NCBI RefSeq assembly: GCF_030711595.1
Contig: NZ_JAUJUJ010000004.1
Location: forward strand, 43,662-107,661
Direction: 5' to 3'
Source: Stenotrophomonas sp. YIM B06876
GTDB lineage: Bacteria > Pseudomonadota > Gammaproteobacteria > Xanthomonadales > Xanthomonadaceae
DNA: 64,000 nucleotides
The translations under genes and the position numbers were made by a program. The notes beneath the pieces are model-generated. The model was not told the DNA's origin and did no database searches. It was given only the letters and a program-made list of their open reading frames with translations. Below, in pieces: positions 25,843 to 35,161 of the stretch (positions are counted from its first letter, which is position 1; each line of letters starts with the position of its first letter).

Positions 25843-26529
25843 TCAGCTGACGGGCAGCTCCAGGCTTCCGCCCTGCCGCAGTGCGCGCTGATAGGACGGA
25901 CGCTGGGCGATACGCTGCAGGAACCGCTGCAGATGCGGATGCCCGGCGAATCCTTCAGCACGTGCGGCGGCCGCCTGCACCGGAAAGCTCATCTGGATAT
26001 CCGCCGCGGTAAAACGCTCGCCAGCAAACCAGCCGGTGGCGGCCAGCTCGCGCTCCATCCAGTCCAGATGCAAACGCACCTGCGGGCCGACGTATACCCG
26101 CATCGCCCTGTCGACAATCGCACGGGCCACCGGCCGGGCGAAGAACGGCATCTTCGCCGCACGGAGCCGCGAGAACACCAGTGTCATCAGCAGCGGCGGC
26201 ATCGCCGAACCTTCGGCGTAATGCATCCAGTAGCGGTAACGCAACCGCTCGGGCGAATCCACCGGCAACGGCGTGGGCGAGAGCCGGCGTTCGCTGTCAT
26301 AGCGGTCTGCCAGATACTCCAGGATCGCGCCGGACTCGGCCAGCACATGTCCGCCGTCCACCAGCACCGGCGATTTCCCCAGCGGATGCACCGCGCGCAA
26401 CGCCGGCGGCGCCAGCAGCGTGGCCGGGTCGCGCTCGTACTTGATCAGCTGATAGGGAAGCTCCAGTTCTTCGAGCATCCACAGCACCCGCTGCGAACGG
26501 GATTGGTTGAGGTGGTGGAGCGTGATCAT
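25843..26529 (-). CDS. Glutathione S-transferase family protein
   Basis: A 228-residue GST-like protein. The N-terminal thioredoxin fold begins [22 protein letters not shown], cited for SRSQR as the likely glutathione-activating region, and has the cis-Pro block GKSPVLVD and the [13 protein letters not shown] motif. The helical C-terminal domain follows, with [12 protein letters not shown] as the N-capping box. The substrate is unknown. The ATG at 26529 has a GAGG upstream. It lies 38 bases before selO on the same strand and may belong to that unit. Confidence 0.9.
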   Translation of the reverse strand: MITLHHLNQSRSQRVLWMLEELELPYQLIKYERDPATLLAPPALRAVHPLGKSPVLVDGGHVLAESGAILEYLADRYDSERRLSPTPLPVDSPERLRYRYWMHYAEGSAMPPLLMTLVFSRLRAAKMPFFARPVARAIVDRAMRVYVGPQVRLHLDWMERELAATGWFAGERFTAADIQMSFPVQAAAARAEGFAGHPHLQRFLQRIAQRPSYQRALRQGGSLELPVS

Positions 26530-26602
26530 CAGGCAGCCTCGGCAGTGGTGCACCCATCGTAGTCATCGGACGCAAAAGTGGCGTCAGCGCGATGGAATGC
26601 GC

Positions 26603-26640
26603 CCAAACAAAAAACGCCGGAAGCTTGCGCTTCCGGCGTT
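26603..26640 (-). terminator. Intrinsic terminator of the cold-shock gene
   Basis: Perfect 12-base stem AACGCCGGAAGC / GCTTCCGGCGTT with loop TTGC. On the minus strand six T's and TGTTTG follow. It lies about 30 bases after the csp stop. Confidence 0.93.
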
Positions 26641-26671
26641 CTGGGCGACCTTGCGGCAGCGGGGCGTCTAA

Positions 26672-26881
26672 TTAGACGGCCTGCACCTGGTCAGCCTGCA
26701 TACCCTTCTGGCCCTGCACGGCGACGAACGTCACCTTCTGGCCTTCCTGCAGCGACTTGAAGCCGGTGCCCTGGATGGCGCGGAAATGCACGAACAGGTC
26801 CGGGCCGCTTTCCGGGGTGATGAAGCCGAAGCCCTTGGCATCGTTGAACCACTTGACAGTACCGGTCTGACGATCAGACAT
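26672..26881 (-). CDS. csp: Cold-shock protein (CspA family)
   Basis: A 69-residue single cold-shock domain with RNP1 (KGFGFIT) and RNP2 (LFVHF), which bind single-stranded RNA and DNA. It opens with the family [12 protein letters not shown]. The start ATG at 26881 has AGGAG eight bases upstream. A long non-coding stretch precedes it, consistent with the long 5' leaders of csp mRNAs that control translation by temperature. Monocistronic with a strong terminator. Confidence 0.96.
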   Translation of the reverse strand: MSDRQTGTVKWFNDAKGFGFITPESGPDLFVHFRAIQGTGFKSLQEGQKVTFVAVQGQKGMQADQVQAV

Positions 26882-27212
26882 ATCCAAACTCCTGAAACAA
26901 TAGTGAAAAAAATCGCAGCCACCGAGTATTCGGAGCCGAGACTGAGTTGCAGGCGTTGGTAAAGCGGATCGATGAGCGGATCGTGAGATCAACTGCACCA
27001 GGCCACGATTCACGGTGACCCTAGCAAACACAGTGAGACGGACGATACGCGGCTTTTCTTGAAAAAGCGATATATATCGCATTAAGTTTTTGCAAGAGGT
27101 TCATCGCCGTGAACAAACCCCAAATATTCAGGCGCTTGGGCTCCGCCTGTGCGGACACCCGTACTGCAGCGCAACAACCCAGTGCGCATTCAGCTGCAGA
27201 CAGCTGCTGTAG
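26882..27212. other. Divergent csp/yaiI spacer with csp leader and a perfect palindrome
   Basis: About 330 bases without a protein gene. The first 150 or so upstream of csp probably form its mRNA leader. The perfect 14-base palindrome GCGATATATATCGC lies at 27067-27080, within an AT-rich patch that includes a TTGCAA at 27089-27094 on the minus strand. This is the likely csp promoter zone. No other structure is evident. Confidence 0.5.
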
Positions 27213-27698
27213 ATGCCTTCCATGATACCCGCTCCCATGACGGCCTCGGCCAGCCGGATCTGGGTGGATGCTGACGCCTGCCCCGGGGTGATCAAGGAAA
27301 TCCTGTTCCGCGCCGCCGAGCGTGCGCAGGTGGAAATGACGCTGGTGGCCAACCAGTGGCTGCGCACACCGTCTTCGCGCTTCATCCGCGCGCTCCAGGT
27401 GGCCGGCGGCTTCGATGCGGCTGACCATGAAATCGTCGACCGCCTCGCCGCTGGCGACCTGGTGGTCACCCAGGACATCCCGCTGGCGGCGCGGGTGCTG
27501 GAAAAAGGCGGGATCGCGCTGAACCCGCGCGGTGAGCTGTATACCGCCAACAACATGGCCGAGCGCCTGTCGATGCGCAATTTCCTGGAAGAGCTGCGCG
27601 GCAGCGGGGTGCAGACCGGCGGCCCGGCCGCATTCCACGCCCGAGACCGCCTGGCCTTCGCCAACCAGCTGGACCGCTGGCTGGCGCAGCGGCGCTGA
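27213..27698 (+). CDS. yaiI: YaiI/YqxD family protein (DUF188)
   Basis: A conserved protein of the DUF188 family, related to NYN/PIN-type nuclease folds. It matches E. coli YaiI closely: [56 protein letters not shown], then [11 protein letters not shown]. The Asp residues of VDADACP and TQDIP would form a metal site. The function is not established. The start is uncertain: ATGs at 27213, 27222 and 27237 are in frame and none has a good ribosome site. Comparison with YaiI length favours 27237 (153 residues). Confidence 0.9.
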   Translation: MPSMIPAPMTASASRIWVDADACPGVIKEILFRAAERAQVEMTLVANQWLRTPSSRFIRALQVAGGFDAADHEIVDRLAAGDLVVTQDIPLAARVLEKGGIALNPRGELYTANNMAERLSMRNFLEELRGSGVQTGGPAAFHARDRLAFANQLDRWLAQRR

Positions 27699-27701
27699 GC
27701 C

Positions 27702-28574
27702 TCAGCCCAGCAGCTCCCGGGCACTTTCAAAGCGCCGGTACTGGCCGCTGAGCGGATCGATGAACGCCAGGGCGCGGGCCAGCAATTGCAATGGCTGGCG
27801 GTAGTCCTGCTCGGCGCGCCGGGAGAGCGCCGGATAGAAGTCGTCGCCCGCAATCGGGGCGCCCAGTGCCGCCATATGCACGCGCAACTGGTGCTTGCGG
27901 CCGGTGACCGGCTCCAGCCCGTAACGCCAGACCGGACCATTGGCCTCCAGCAGGCATATACGGGTAATTGAATTGGCCTGGCCCGCACTTTCGCGCATGC
28001 GGAAAAACGGCTCACCGCGCTCGAGCCGGCTGCTGTGCTCATGCGGGAACTGCAGCCGCGGCAGCGCCGGTGCCAGCGCCTCGTAGTGCTTTTCAATGCG
28101 GCGTTCGCGAAACAGCGCCTGGTAGGCCGCGCGACTGTCCGGATCGACCGAAAACAGCACCAGGCCGGCGGTACCGCGATCGATCCGATGCAGCGGCACC
28201 AGATCGCGGATACCGGTGGTGGCGACCAGGCGGGCCAGCAAGGTCTGGCGCACATGGCGGCCGGCCGGCGTCACCGGCAGGAAATGCGGCTTGTCGGCCA
28301 CCAGCAGATGCCGGTCGTGATGCACGATGCGCTCACTGAACGGAATCAACGGCTCGTCGGCCACCTCGCGGTAATAGACGACCTCCAGGCCCAGCTGCCA
28401 AGACCGGTCCGCCGCCAGCGGTCGGCCCTGGCGGTCCTGCACCCGGCCGCGTGCGAACCGGTCCTGCCACTGCGCGCGATCCACGCCGGCAAACCTCGCA
28501 CACAACCCGTCCAGCAGCGTCGCCCAGTCACCGGCAGGCAACTGCAGGCGGCTGGGCAGCAGGGGATCATCCAT
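27702..28574 (-). CDS. RluA-family pseudouridine synthase
   Basis: A 290-residue RNA pseudouridine synthase without an S4 domain. The catalytic motif HRIDRGTAG, with the catalytic Asp, lies near residue 127, after DKPHFLPVTPAGRH. GRKHQLRVHMAALGAPIAGD, cited for HQLRVHM, is the second RluA-family block. It modifies uridine in rRNA or tRNA; the target site cannot be assigned (it resembles the TruC/RluA-like group). ATG at 28574 is favoured by a GGA upstream; another ATG lies 18 bases earlier. It converges with yaiI. Confidence 0.88.
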   Translation of the reverse strand: MDDPLLPSRLQLPAGDWATLLDGLCARFAGVDRAQWQDRFARGRVQDRQGRPLAADRSWQLGLEVVYYREVADEPLIPFSERIVHHDRHLLVADKPHFLPVTPAGRHVRQTLLARLVATTGIRDLVPLHRIDRGTAGLVLFSVDPDSRAAYQALFRERRIEKHYEALAPALPRLQFPHEHSSRLERGEPFFRMRESAGQANSITRICLLEANGPVWRYGLEPVTGRKHQLRVHMAALGAPIAGDDFYPALSRRAEQDYRQPLQLLARALAFIDPLSGQYRRFESARELLG

Positions 28575-28634
28575 CGGCAAGGATCCAGGCATGGCCAACG
28601 CATTATCATGGCGATCTTTGTTCCCGGTATCTCC

Positions 28635-29183
28635 ATGGCCCTTACCGCCACCATCCGCAAGGCCGAGCTGCAGATCAGCGACATGGACCGCGGCTACTAC
28701 GCGACCCACAACCTGACCTTGGCCCAACATCCCTCCGAGACCGACGAACGGCTGATGGTGCGCCTGCTGGCGTTCGCCCTCAACGCCGATGACCGGCTGG
28801 AGTTCGGCAAAGGCCTGAGCACCGAGGACGAACCGGACCTGTGGCAGCACGATTACACCGGCGCCATCGAACAGTGGATCGACCTGGGCCATCCGGATGA
28901 ATCGCGGGTGCGCAAGGCCTGCAACCGCAGCAAGCGGGTCCAGGTGGTCAACTACGGTGGCCGTGCCTCGGACATCTGGTGGGAAAAACAGGGCAAAGCA
29001 CTAGCGCGTTTCGCCAACCTGTCCGTCGTCGATCTGCCGGCCGAGTTCGTCGAGCAATGGGGCACCCGGATCCAGCGCGCCATGCGCTGGAGCGTGCTGA
29101 TCCAGGACGGCGAGGTGCAGCTGCTCAACGACCAGATGCAACTGCAGGTGATCCCGGCCTGGCGCAAGCCGATCCCGGCATGA
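28635..29183 (+). CDS. yaeQ: YaeQ family protein
   Basis: A 182-residue conserved protein of the PD-(D/E)XK-like YaeQ family. Hallmarks are MALTATIRKAELQISDMDRGYY at the N-terminus (cited for ATIRKAELQISDMDR), HPSETDERLMVRLL, WIDLGHPDESRVRKA and the C-terminal WRKPIPA-like end. It was once linked to RfaH-dependent haemolysin expression in enterobacteria, but no activity is established. Its TGA overlaps the start of the flavoprotein gene by four bases. Confidence 0.93.
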   Translation: MALTATIRKAELQISDMDRGYYATHNLTLAQHPSETDERLMVRLLAFALNADDRLEFGKGLSTEDEPDLWQHDYTGAIEQWIDLGHPDESRVRKACNRSKRVQVVNYGGRASDIWWEKQGKALARFANLSVVDLPAEFVEQWGTRIQRAMRWSVLIQDGEVQLLNDQMQLQVIPAWRKPIPA

Positions 29184-30364
29184 GCACGATCCGCTGCGAT
29201 GTGCTGGTGATCGGCGCCGGCGCGGCGGGCCTGATGTGTGCGCTGACTGCCGGCCAGCGCGGACGCCTCGTGCAGGTGATCGACCACGCCAACAAGATCG
29301 GCAAGAAAATCCTGATGTCCGGCGGCGGCCGCTGCAACTTCACCAATACCGGCACCACCGCGGCCCAGTTCCTGTCGGCCAACCCGCATTTCTGCAAATC
29401 GGCGCTGGCGCGTTACACGCCAGCCGATTTCATTGAAATGGTGGACCGACACCGCATCGCCTGGCATGAAAAGGAGCTGGGCCAGCTGTTTTGCGACCTC
29501 TCTTCCAAGCAGATCGTGAAGATGCTGGTCGACGAGTGCACAGCGGCCGGGGCGCAGATCCGCGCCAATTGCGGCGTGGACAGGGTCGAGCGAGGCAGCG
29601 ATGGTTTCCGGGTGCACACCGCGCAGGGACTGTTCCACGCCAGTTCGCTGGTGATCGCCACCGGCGGGCTGTCGATTCCCAGCCTGGGCGCGACCGGATT
29701 CGGCTATGAACTGGCCCGCCAGTTCGGCCACGAAGTGTTGCCCACGCGCGCCGGGCTGGTGCCGTTGACGCTCAGTGGCAAACACCAGGAACGCTTTGCC
29801 GATCTCAGCGGAGTCGCACTGCCGGTGGAGGCCCGCTGCAACGGGCAGCGCTTCCGCAATTCGATGCTGCTGACCCATCGCGGCATCAGCGGCCCGGCCA
29901 TCCTGCAGATCTCCTCGTTCTGGCAACCCGGCGACGACCTGCGCCTGGACCTGCTGCCCGGGTTCGATGCCGGAGACTGGCTGCGCACGATGAAACGCGA
30001 TCGCGGCGCCGCTGAACTGCGCACCGTGCTTTCCGAAGTGATGCCACGGCGCCTGGCGCTGCGACTGTGCGAGCAGTGGCTCGGCGACAAACCGGTGCGG
30101 CAGCTGGACGAGCGCGAACTCAGGACCGCCGCGCAGCTGCTGGCGGACTTCCCGCTGGTGGCCAGCGGCACCGAAGGCTACCGCACCGCTGAAGTCACCC
30201 TGGGCGGCGTGGATACACGCAAGGTGTCTTCGTCCACCATGGAATCGCAACTGGTGCCGGGGCTGCACTTCATTGGCGAAGTGCTGGATGTGACTGGCTG
30301 GCTGGGCGGCTACAATTTCCAGTGGGCCTGGGCATCGGGCCATGCCGCTGGCCATGCGGTTTGA
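29180..30364 (+). CDS. HI0933/YhiN-family FAD-dependent oxidoreductase
   Basis: A 394-residue flavoprotein. The N-terminal dinucleotide-binding loop is VIGAGAAGLMCAL, followed by the family signature SGGGRCNFTN (near residue 45). The C-terminal block GEVLDVTGWLGGYNFQWAWASG closes the FAD site; GGYNFQWA is its most diagnostic part. It is a relative of YhiN, whose substrate is unknown. It is translationally coupled to yaeQ by an ATGA overlap. The RNA-modification neighbours are only suggestive. Confidence 0.9.
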   Translation: MSTIRCDVLVIGAGAAGLMCALTAGQRGRLVQVIDHANKIGKKILMSGGGRCNFTNTGTTAAQFLSANPHFCKSALARYTPADFIEMVDRHRIAWHEKELGQLFCDLSSKQIVKMLVDECTAAGAQIRANCGVDRVERGSDGFRVHTAQGLFHASSLVIATGGLSIPSLGATGFGYELARQFGHEVLPTRAGLVPLTLSGKHQERFADLSGVALPVEARCNGQRFRNSMLLTHRGISGPAILQISSFWQPGDDLRLDLLPGFDAGDWLRTMKRDRGAAELRTVLSEVMPRRLALRLCEQWLGDKPVRQLDERELRTAAQLLADFPLVASGTEGYRTAEVTLGGVDTRKVSSSTMESQLVPGLHFIGEVLDVTGWLGGYNFQWAWASGHAAGHAV

Positions 30365-30458
30365 ACCACGGGTACGCCAATACGTGAAGCCGGGCCGGTT
30401 CGCGCATGGACGCCACCATGACCATCGTGTATTAAACCCCGACCGAGGGGAGTTCTGA

Positions 30459-32531
30459 ATGCAAAACGGCAAAGACATCACCATCCGCCTGCTGATTGTC
30501 GATGACAGCGGCGAGAACGCCGAAGCGATCGTCAGCACCTTGCGCAACAGTGGCATCGCCGTGCGCCCGACCCGCCCACACAACGCCGAGGAACTGTCGC
30601 AGGCGCTGAACAGCCAGCCGATCGATCTGGTGCTGGCCGCCGCATCGCAGAGCATTCCGCTGCTGCTGGTCACCCAGCAGATTGCAGCCAGCGGCAAGGA
30701 CATTCCCATGATCCTGCTGGCCGATCGCATCGAGGAAAACGAGCTGGTCGAATCGGTGGCCAACGGCATCCGCGCCATCGTGCTGCGACAACGCCCCGAA
30801 CATCTGCTGGCGGTGGTCCGCAACGAATGGACCGACCTGCAGGCCCGCCGCGGGCTGCGCCGGATCGAGGCGCAGATGCGCGAAACCGAGCGCCGCTGTG
30901 ATGCGCTGATTTCGTCTTCGCGCGATCCGATCGCCTATGTCCATGAAGGCATGCATATCCGCGCGAACGAAGCCTATCTGGACATGTTCGGCTATGACTC
31001 GTTCGAGGACGTGGAAGGCATCTCGCTGCTGGACATGGTCGCCCCGGCGCATATGGAGGATTTCAAGCAGCTGCTCAAATCGCTGAGCAAGGGCGATACC
31101 CCGCCGCCGCAATACCAGGTTGATGCGCGCAGCCAGACCGGCGATATCTTCCCGGCCACGATGGAGTTCACCGCGGCCAGTTACGAGGGCGAATCCTGCT
31201 TCCAGGTGGTATTCCGCCGGCGCGAGGAGTTCGATCCGGAGCTGGCGCGCGAGGTGGAGGACCTGCGCCAGCGCGACCAGGTCACCGGGCTGCTCAACCG
31301 CCCGACGTTCATGGTGCAACTGGAAAACGCGGTTGCCCAGGTCAGCCGCAGCGATGGCCAGTACGGGTTCCTGCTGGTCGAACCGGACCATTACGCGCGG
31401 TTGCTGCCGGATATCGGCCTGGACTCGGCCGATGCGCTGATCGCCGCGCTCGGCCAGCACCTGGCCGCCGCGCTGGACAGCGGCACCCAGGTGGCCCGCT
31501 TTGGCGAGCACAGCTTTGCGGTACTGCTGGAAGGCAACTATCCCCACACCGCGGCCATCGCCGAGCAGATCCGCCAGGCGTTTTCCGCCCATGTGTTCAG
31601 CATCGGCGAGCGCTCGGCCACGGTCACCGTCAGCCTCGGTGGCGTGCAGGTCGGCGAGAAGATCGCCAGCGTCGGCCAGGTGTTGGCGCGCGCCAGCGAA
31701 TGCGTGCATGCCGCAATCGAACTGGGCGGCAACAACATCAAGGTGTTCGATCCCGGTGCCGCCGATCGCGTCGAGGAAGAACGCGTGCAACGCTGGGTGG
31801 AGCGCCTGCGCGAGGCGTTGGCGGGCGACGGCTTCCAGCTGCGCTACCGGCCGGCACTCAACCTGCAGGGCGAGCCCACCGAGCTGTATGAGGCCTCGCT
31901 GCAGCTGGAGAACAATGGCGAGCTGGTCAGCCCGTCCACGTTCCTGCCGATTGCCGAAGAACACGGCCTGCTCGGCAAGATCAACCGCTGGATGGTGAGC
32001 CACGCGATCCAGATCCTGGGCGAGCGCAAGCGCGACGGCCACACCACCCGGCTGATGCTGAAAATCACTCCGGAGTCGTTCTCCGACCCGGAAATGATCG
32101 CCCTCATCCATACCGGTCTTGCCACCCATGGCGTGGCGGGTGAACAACTGTGGCTGCAGACCCCGGAAGCGAAGGTTTTCACCCATCTGCGCAATGCCCA
32201 GCAGTTCCTCGCCGATGTTTCGCGACTGGGCTGCAAGATGGGGCTGGAGCAGTTCGGCTCGGGGCTGGATTCGTTCCAGCTGCTGGCCCACTTCCAGCCG
32301 GCGTTCCTCAAGCTGGATCGCGACTTCACCGCCGATCCCGCCCAGGCCAGGGAGCAGCAGGAGAAAATCCGCGAGATCACCCGCCGCGCGCAGGAGGCAG
32401 GCATCCGCACCCTCGCCGAATGCGTTTCCGATGCGGCCACCATGAGCCTGCTGTTCAGTGCCGGGGTGGATTACGTGCAGGGCGATTTTGTCGGCCCGGC
32501 AACGGCGACGATGAACTTCGATTTCAGCTGA
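30459..32531 (+). CDS. fimX: FimX-like c-di-GMP effector (REC-like, PAS, degenerate GGDEF and EAL)
   Basis: A 690-residue protein in four parts: REC-like domain (about 10-125), PAS (about 145-262), GGDEF-like (about 270-430) and EAL-like (about 445-690). All enzymatic signatures are lost. The REC acceptor Asp is missing (LVLAAAS), FGEHSF stands for GGDEF at residue 348, and EAS stands for EAL at residue 478. This is the architecture of FimX, which binds c-di-GMP through its inert EAL domain and drives type IV pilus assembly with PilZ and PilB in Pseudomonas and Xanthomonas. A GGGGAG ribosome site precedes the ATG. Confidence 0.88.
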   Translation: MQNGKDITIRLLIVDDSGENAEAIVSTLRNSGIAVRPTRPHNAEELSQALNSQPIDLVLAAASQSIPLLLVTQQIAASGKDIPMILLADRIEENELVESVANGIRAIVLRQRPEHLLAVVRNEWTDLQARRGLRRIEAQMRETERRCDALISSSRDPIAYVHEGMHIRANEAYLDMFGYDSFEDVEGISLLDMVAPAHMEDFKQLLKSLSKGDTPPPQYQVDARSQTGDIFPATMEFTAASYEGESCFQVVFRRREEFDPELAREVEDLRQRDQVTGLLNRPTFMVQLENAVAQVSRSDGQYGFLLVEPDHYARLLPDIGLDSADALIAALGQHLAAALDSGTQVARFGEHSFAVLLEGNYPHTAAIAEQIRQAFSAHVFSIGERSATVTVSLGGVQVGEKIASVGQVLARASECVHAAIELGGNNIKVFDPGAADRVEEERVQRWVERLREALAGDGFQLRYRPALNLQGEPTELYEASLQLENNGELVSPSTFLPIAEEHGLLGKINRWMVSHAIQILGERKRDGHTTRLMLKITPESFSDPEMIALIHTGLATHGVAGEQLWLQTPEAKVFTHLRNAQQFLADVSRLGCKMGLEQFGSGLDSFQLLAHFQPAFLKLDRDFTADPAQAREQQEKIREITRRAQEAGIRTLAECVSDAATMSLLFSAGVDYVQGDFVGPATATMNFDFS

Positions 32532-32552
32532 GTGTTGCTGTTGGCGGCTGTG

Positions 32553-32584
32553 AAAAGGCCGCGCTTTGCGCGGCCTTTTCTTTT
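32553..32584 (+). terminator. Bidirectional terminator between fimX and fabV
   Basis: Stem AAAAGGCCGCGC / GCGCGGCCTTTT with loop TTT, then CTTTTCC on the plus strand. It lies in the 72-base gap of convergent genes. Confidence 0.92.
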
Positions 32585-32603
32585 CCGGCGTGCTCCGGCC
32601 TGA

Positions 32604-33863
32604 TCAGACTTCGACCAGGTCCGGAATCAGCACCTCCGGATTCACGTCGGCATCGTAGTCCACGCCGTCGATGCCGAAACCGAACAGGCGCAGGAAGTCG
32701 GCCTTGTAACCGGCCAGATCGCTGATCGCGTACAGGTTTTCGTTGCTGACCTGCGGCCACAGCGCCACCACCTTGGCCTGCACTTCCGGCGCCATTTCCT
32801 TGTAATCGGCGCGCAGACGACCCTCGGCGTCGACCAGCGCCACGGGCCGCCCCTTGCCATCGACCAGTTCACGACGGAGATGGTCGGCGGCATTGGCACC
32901 GCCCTGCGGGCCGTTGTAGAGGATGTCGTACAGGGTATCGAGCTGTTCGATACAGCCTTCATGGGTGCCCTGCTCTTTCATCACCTTGAACAGCAGCGAC
33001 AGGTACAGCGGCATGGTCGGAATCGCCGAGCTGGCCTGGGTCACCACCGCCTTGAGCACCGACACCCGCGCATCGCCGCCCAATGCGGCCAGCTTGGCGC
33101 GGATGCCCAGCACTTTCTGGTCCAGATCCTTCTTGGCGGCGCCAATGGAACCGTTCCAGTAGATCGCCTGGGTGATCTCTTCGCCGACATAGGTGAACGC
33201 CGTGGTGGTGGCGCCTTCGGCCAGTACGCCGGCCTCCAGCAACGCATCGATCCACATCTGCCAGTCCTCGCCGCCCATCACCGCAACGGTGCTGGCAACC
33301 TCGTCAGCCGTGGCCGGCTGCAACGTGGTTTCGTTGAGCACTTCCTTGTCGGTATCCAGTCCACGCAGCGTGATCGGTGCACCGACCGGCTTCAGCGTGG
33401 AGTTGATGATCTCCCCGGTGCGCGGATGCTTGCGGCGCGGCGAGGCCAGGCTGTAGACCACCTGGTCCACCTGGCCCAGATCCTGCTTGATCAGCTCGAT
33501 GGTCTTGCGCTTGACCTCATCGGAAAACGCATCGCCATTGATGCTCTTGGCATACAGTCCGGCCTGCCCGGCAAACTTGTGGAACGCCGCCGAGTTGTAC
33601 CAGCCGGCGGTACCGGGTTTGCTTTCGGTGCCTGCACGTTCGAAGAACACCCCCAGGGTGGCCGCATCACTGCCGAAGGCCGCGGTGATCCGCGCCGCCA
33701 GGCCGTAGCCGGTCGACGCGCCGATGACCAGGACCTTCTTCGGGCCATGGGCGAGCTTCGGCTTGGCCTTGATGTAGTCGATCTGCTCCTTGACGGCCGC
33801 CTCGCAACCAGCGGGATGGGTGGTGACGCAGATGAAGCCGCGCACTCGCGGTTTGATGACCAT
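32604..33863 (-). CDS. fabV: Trans-2-enoyl-ACP/CoA reductase FabV
   Basis: NADH-dependent enoyl reductase for the last step of each fatty acid elongation cycle; a triclosan-insensitive alternative to FabI. The 419-residue protein has the nucleotide loop [13 protein letters not shown] and the catalytic pair Tyr235 and Lys244 in the Y-x8-K arrangement ([10 protein letters not shown]). [12 protein letters not shown] lies between. FabV is common as the sole enoyl reductase in Xanthomonas. ATG at 33863 has GAGG five bases upstream. Monocistronic. Confidence 0.96.
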   Translation of the reverse strand: MVIKPRVRGFICVTTHPAGCEAAVKEQIDYIKAKPKLAHGPKKVLVIGASTGYGLAARITAAFGSDAATLGVFFERAGTESKPGTAGWYNSAAFHKFAGQAGLYAKSINGDAFSDEVKRKTIELIKQDLGQVDQVVYSLASPRRKHPRTGEIINSTLKPVGAPITLRGLDTDKEVLNETTLQPATADEVASTVAVMGGEDWQMWIDALLEAGVLAEGATTTAFTYVGEEITQAIYWNGSIGAAKKDLDQKVLGIRAKLAALGGDARVSVLKAVVTQASSAIPTMPLYLSLLFKVMKEQGTHEGCIEQLDTLYDILYNGPQGGANAADHLRRELVDGKGRPVALVDAEGRLRADYKEMAPEVQAKVVALWPQVSNENLYAISDLAGYKADFLRLFGFGIDGVDYDADVNPEVLIPDLVEV

Positions 33864-34111
33864 GAAAACCTCGATCTTGAAATAAAAAGGGGGGCCCTGC
33901 CCCGGCCCCCGCACATGCTGGCGCACACGCCGGTGACTCCGCGGAGCAACGCATTGCAGGCACCGCCGTCATCGCACGCAGGGATGCGGGCGTAAGCCGC
34001 CCCGCGGCATGCGCTGGACTGGAGCTGATCGTAGTGTGCACACCCACTGAAAACAACCGACGCCGGCGCATGGTGCGGGCGCGTCCGGCGCCAGCCGGCA
34101 CGCGTTGCCGG
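33864..34111. other. Upstream region of fabV
   Basis: About 250 bases upstream of fabV and downstream of the secF terminator. No ORF with coding character. The short AT-rich patch near 34040-34065 is the most promoter-like part. A GGGGCC/GGCCCC-rich tract lies at 33889-33908. Confidence 0.4.
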
Positions 34112-34144
34112 AGCAAAAGAAAAGCCGCGCAGAGCGCGGCTTTT
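34112..34144 (-). terminator. Terminator of the queA-tgt-yajC-secDF unit
   Basis: AAAAGCCGCGC / GCGCGGCTTTT around a three-base loop. On the minus strand the tail reads TTTTCTTTTG. It lies 24 bases past the secF stop. Confidence 0.9.
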
Positions 34145-34167
34145 CCGGTAACACAGATGCGATGAGG

Positions 34168-35142
34168 TCAGGGACGACGCGCCAGCTCTTCGACATCCTT
34201 GGCCTTGGGCAGCAGGTCCTGCTTGGTCACCGCCAGCGCCCCCATGGTCAGCAGCGGACAAGCGATGAAGATCGAGGACAAGGTACCGATCACCGCACCG
34301 ATCATCTGCGTCAACGCCAGCCCTTCGAGCGAACCACCGCCGTAGATGTACAGGGCGAGCACCGACAGGAAGAACACCAGCGAGGTGATGATCGTGCGCG
34401 ACAGGGTCTGGTTGATCGAGCGGTTCATGACTTCCAGCGGCTCGACCCGCAAGCTGCGGAAGTTTTCGCGCACGCGGTCGAAGACCACGATGGTGTCGTT
34501 GATCGAGAAGCCCATCACCGACAGCAGACCCGCCAGCACGGTCAGATCGAACTCGCGCCCGCTCAACGAGAAGTAGCCGGCGACCACAATCACGTCGAAC
34601 ATCGTGGTGACGGTGGCGACGATGGCAAACTTCATCTCGAAGCGGAAACCGATGTAGATCAGGAAGCCGACCATCACGAATACGGCGGCATAGATCCCGT
34701 TCATGGCCAGTTCCTTGCCGACCTGCGGGCCGACAAACTCGGTGCTCATGACCGTGGCTTTGTTGCCCTGCGCCGAGATCGCCGACAGCACTGCCTGTGC
34801 GGTGCGGTTGTTGGCCTCGCCCGAGCTCACCCCTTCAGGCACTTCCTGCGGCTGCAGGCGGATCAGCAGATCACTGCCGCTGCCGAAGTTCTGCACCTGG
34901 GCGCCACCGTAACCGGCCGCCTCCAGATGCTGACGCACGGAATCGACGTCAGCGGGCTTTTCGAAACGGACTTCGACCACGGTGCCGCCGGTGAAATCCA
35001 GCGCGTAGTTGAAACCTTTGAAGGCCATCAGGCCAATGGATGCGAGCAGCAGCAGCGCCGCGGCGATGACCGCCACCCAGCGCGTACGCATGAAGTCGAA
35101 CCGGGTGTCGTTCGGGATCAGATGCAACGGGAACAGTTTCAT
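34168..35142 (-). CDS. secF: Protein translocase subunit SecF
   Basis: A 324-residue inner membrane protein that, with SecD and YajC, uses the proton gradient to pull exported proteins out of the SecYEG channel. Six transmembrane helices with a periplasmic domain after helix 1. Family blocks YALDFTGGTVVEVRF, VGFSINDTIVVFDRVREN (here MGFSINDTIVVFDR) and RTIITSL are all present. It follows secD by 19 bases and ends the operon. Confidence 0.96.
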   Translation of the reverse strand: MKLFPLHLIPNDTRFDFMRTRWVAVIAAALLLLASIGLMAFKGFNYALDFTGGTVVEVRFEKPADVDSVRQHLEAAGYGGAQVQNFGSGSDLLIRLQPQEVPEGVSSGEANNRTAQAVLSAISAQGNKATVMSTEFVGPQVGKELAMNGIYAAVFVMVGFLIYIGFRFEMKFAIVATVTTMFDVIVVAGYFSLSGREFDLTVLAGLLSVMGFSINDTIVVFDRVRENFRSLRVEPLEVMNRSINQTLSRTIITSLVFFLSVLALYIYGGGSLEGLALTQMIGAVIGTLSSIFIACPLLTMGALAVTKQDLLPKAKDVEELARRP

Positions 35143-35161
35143 GGATTTGCTCTTCTTCCCG

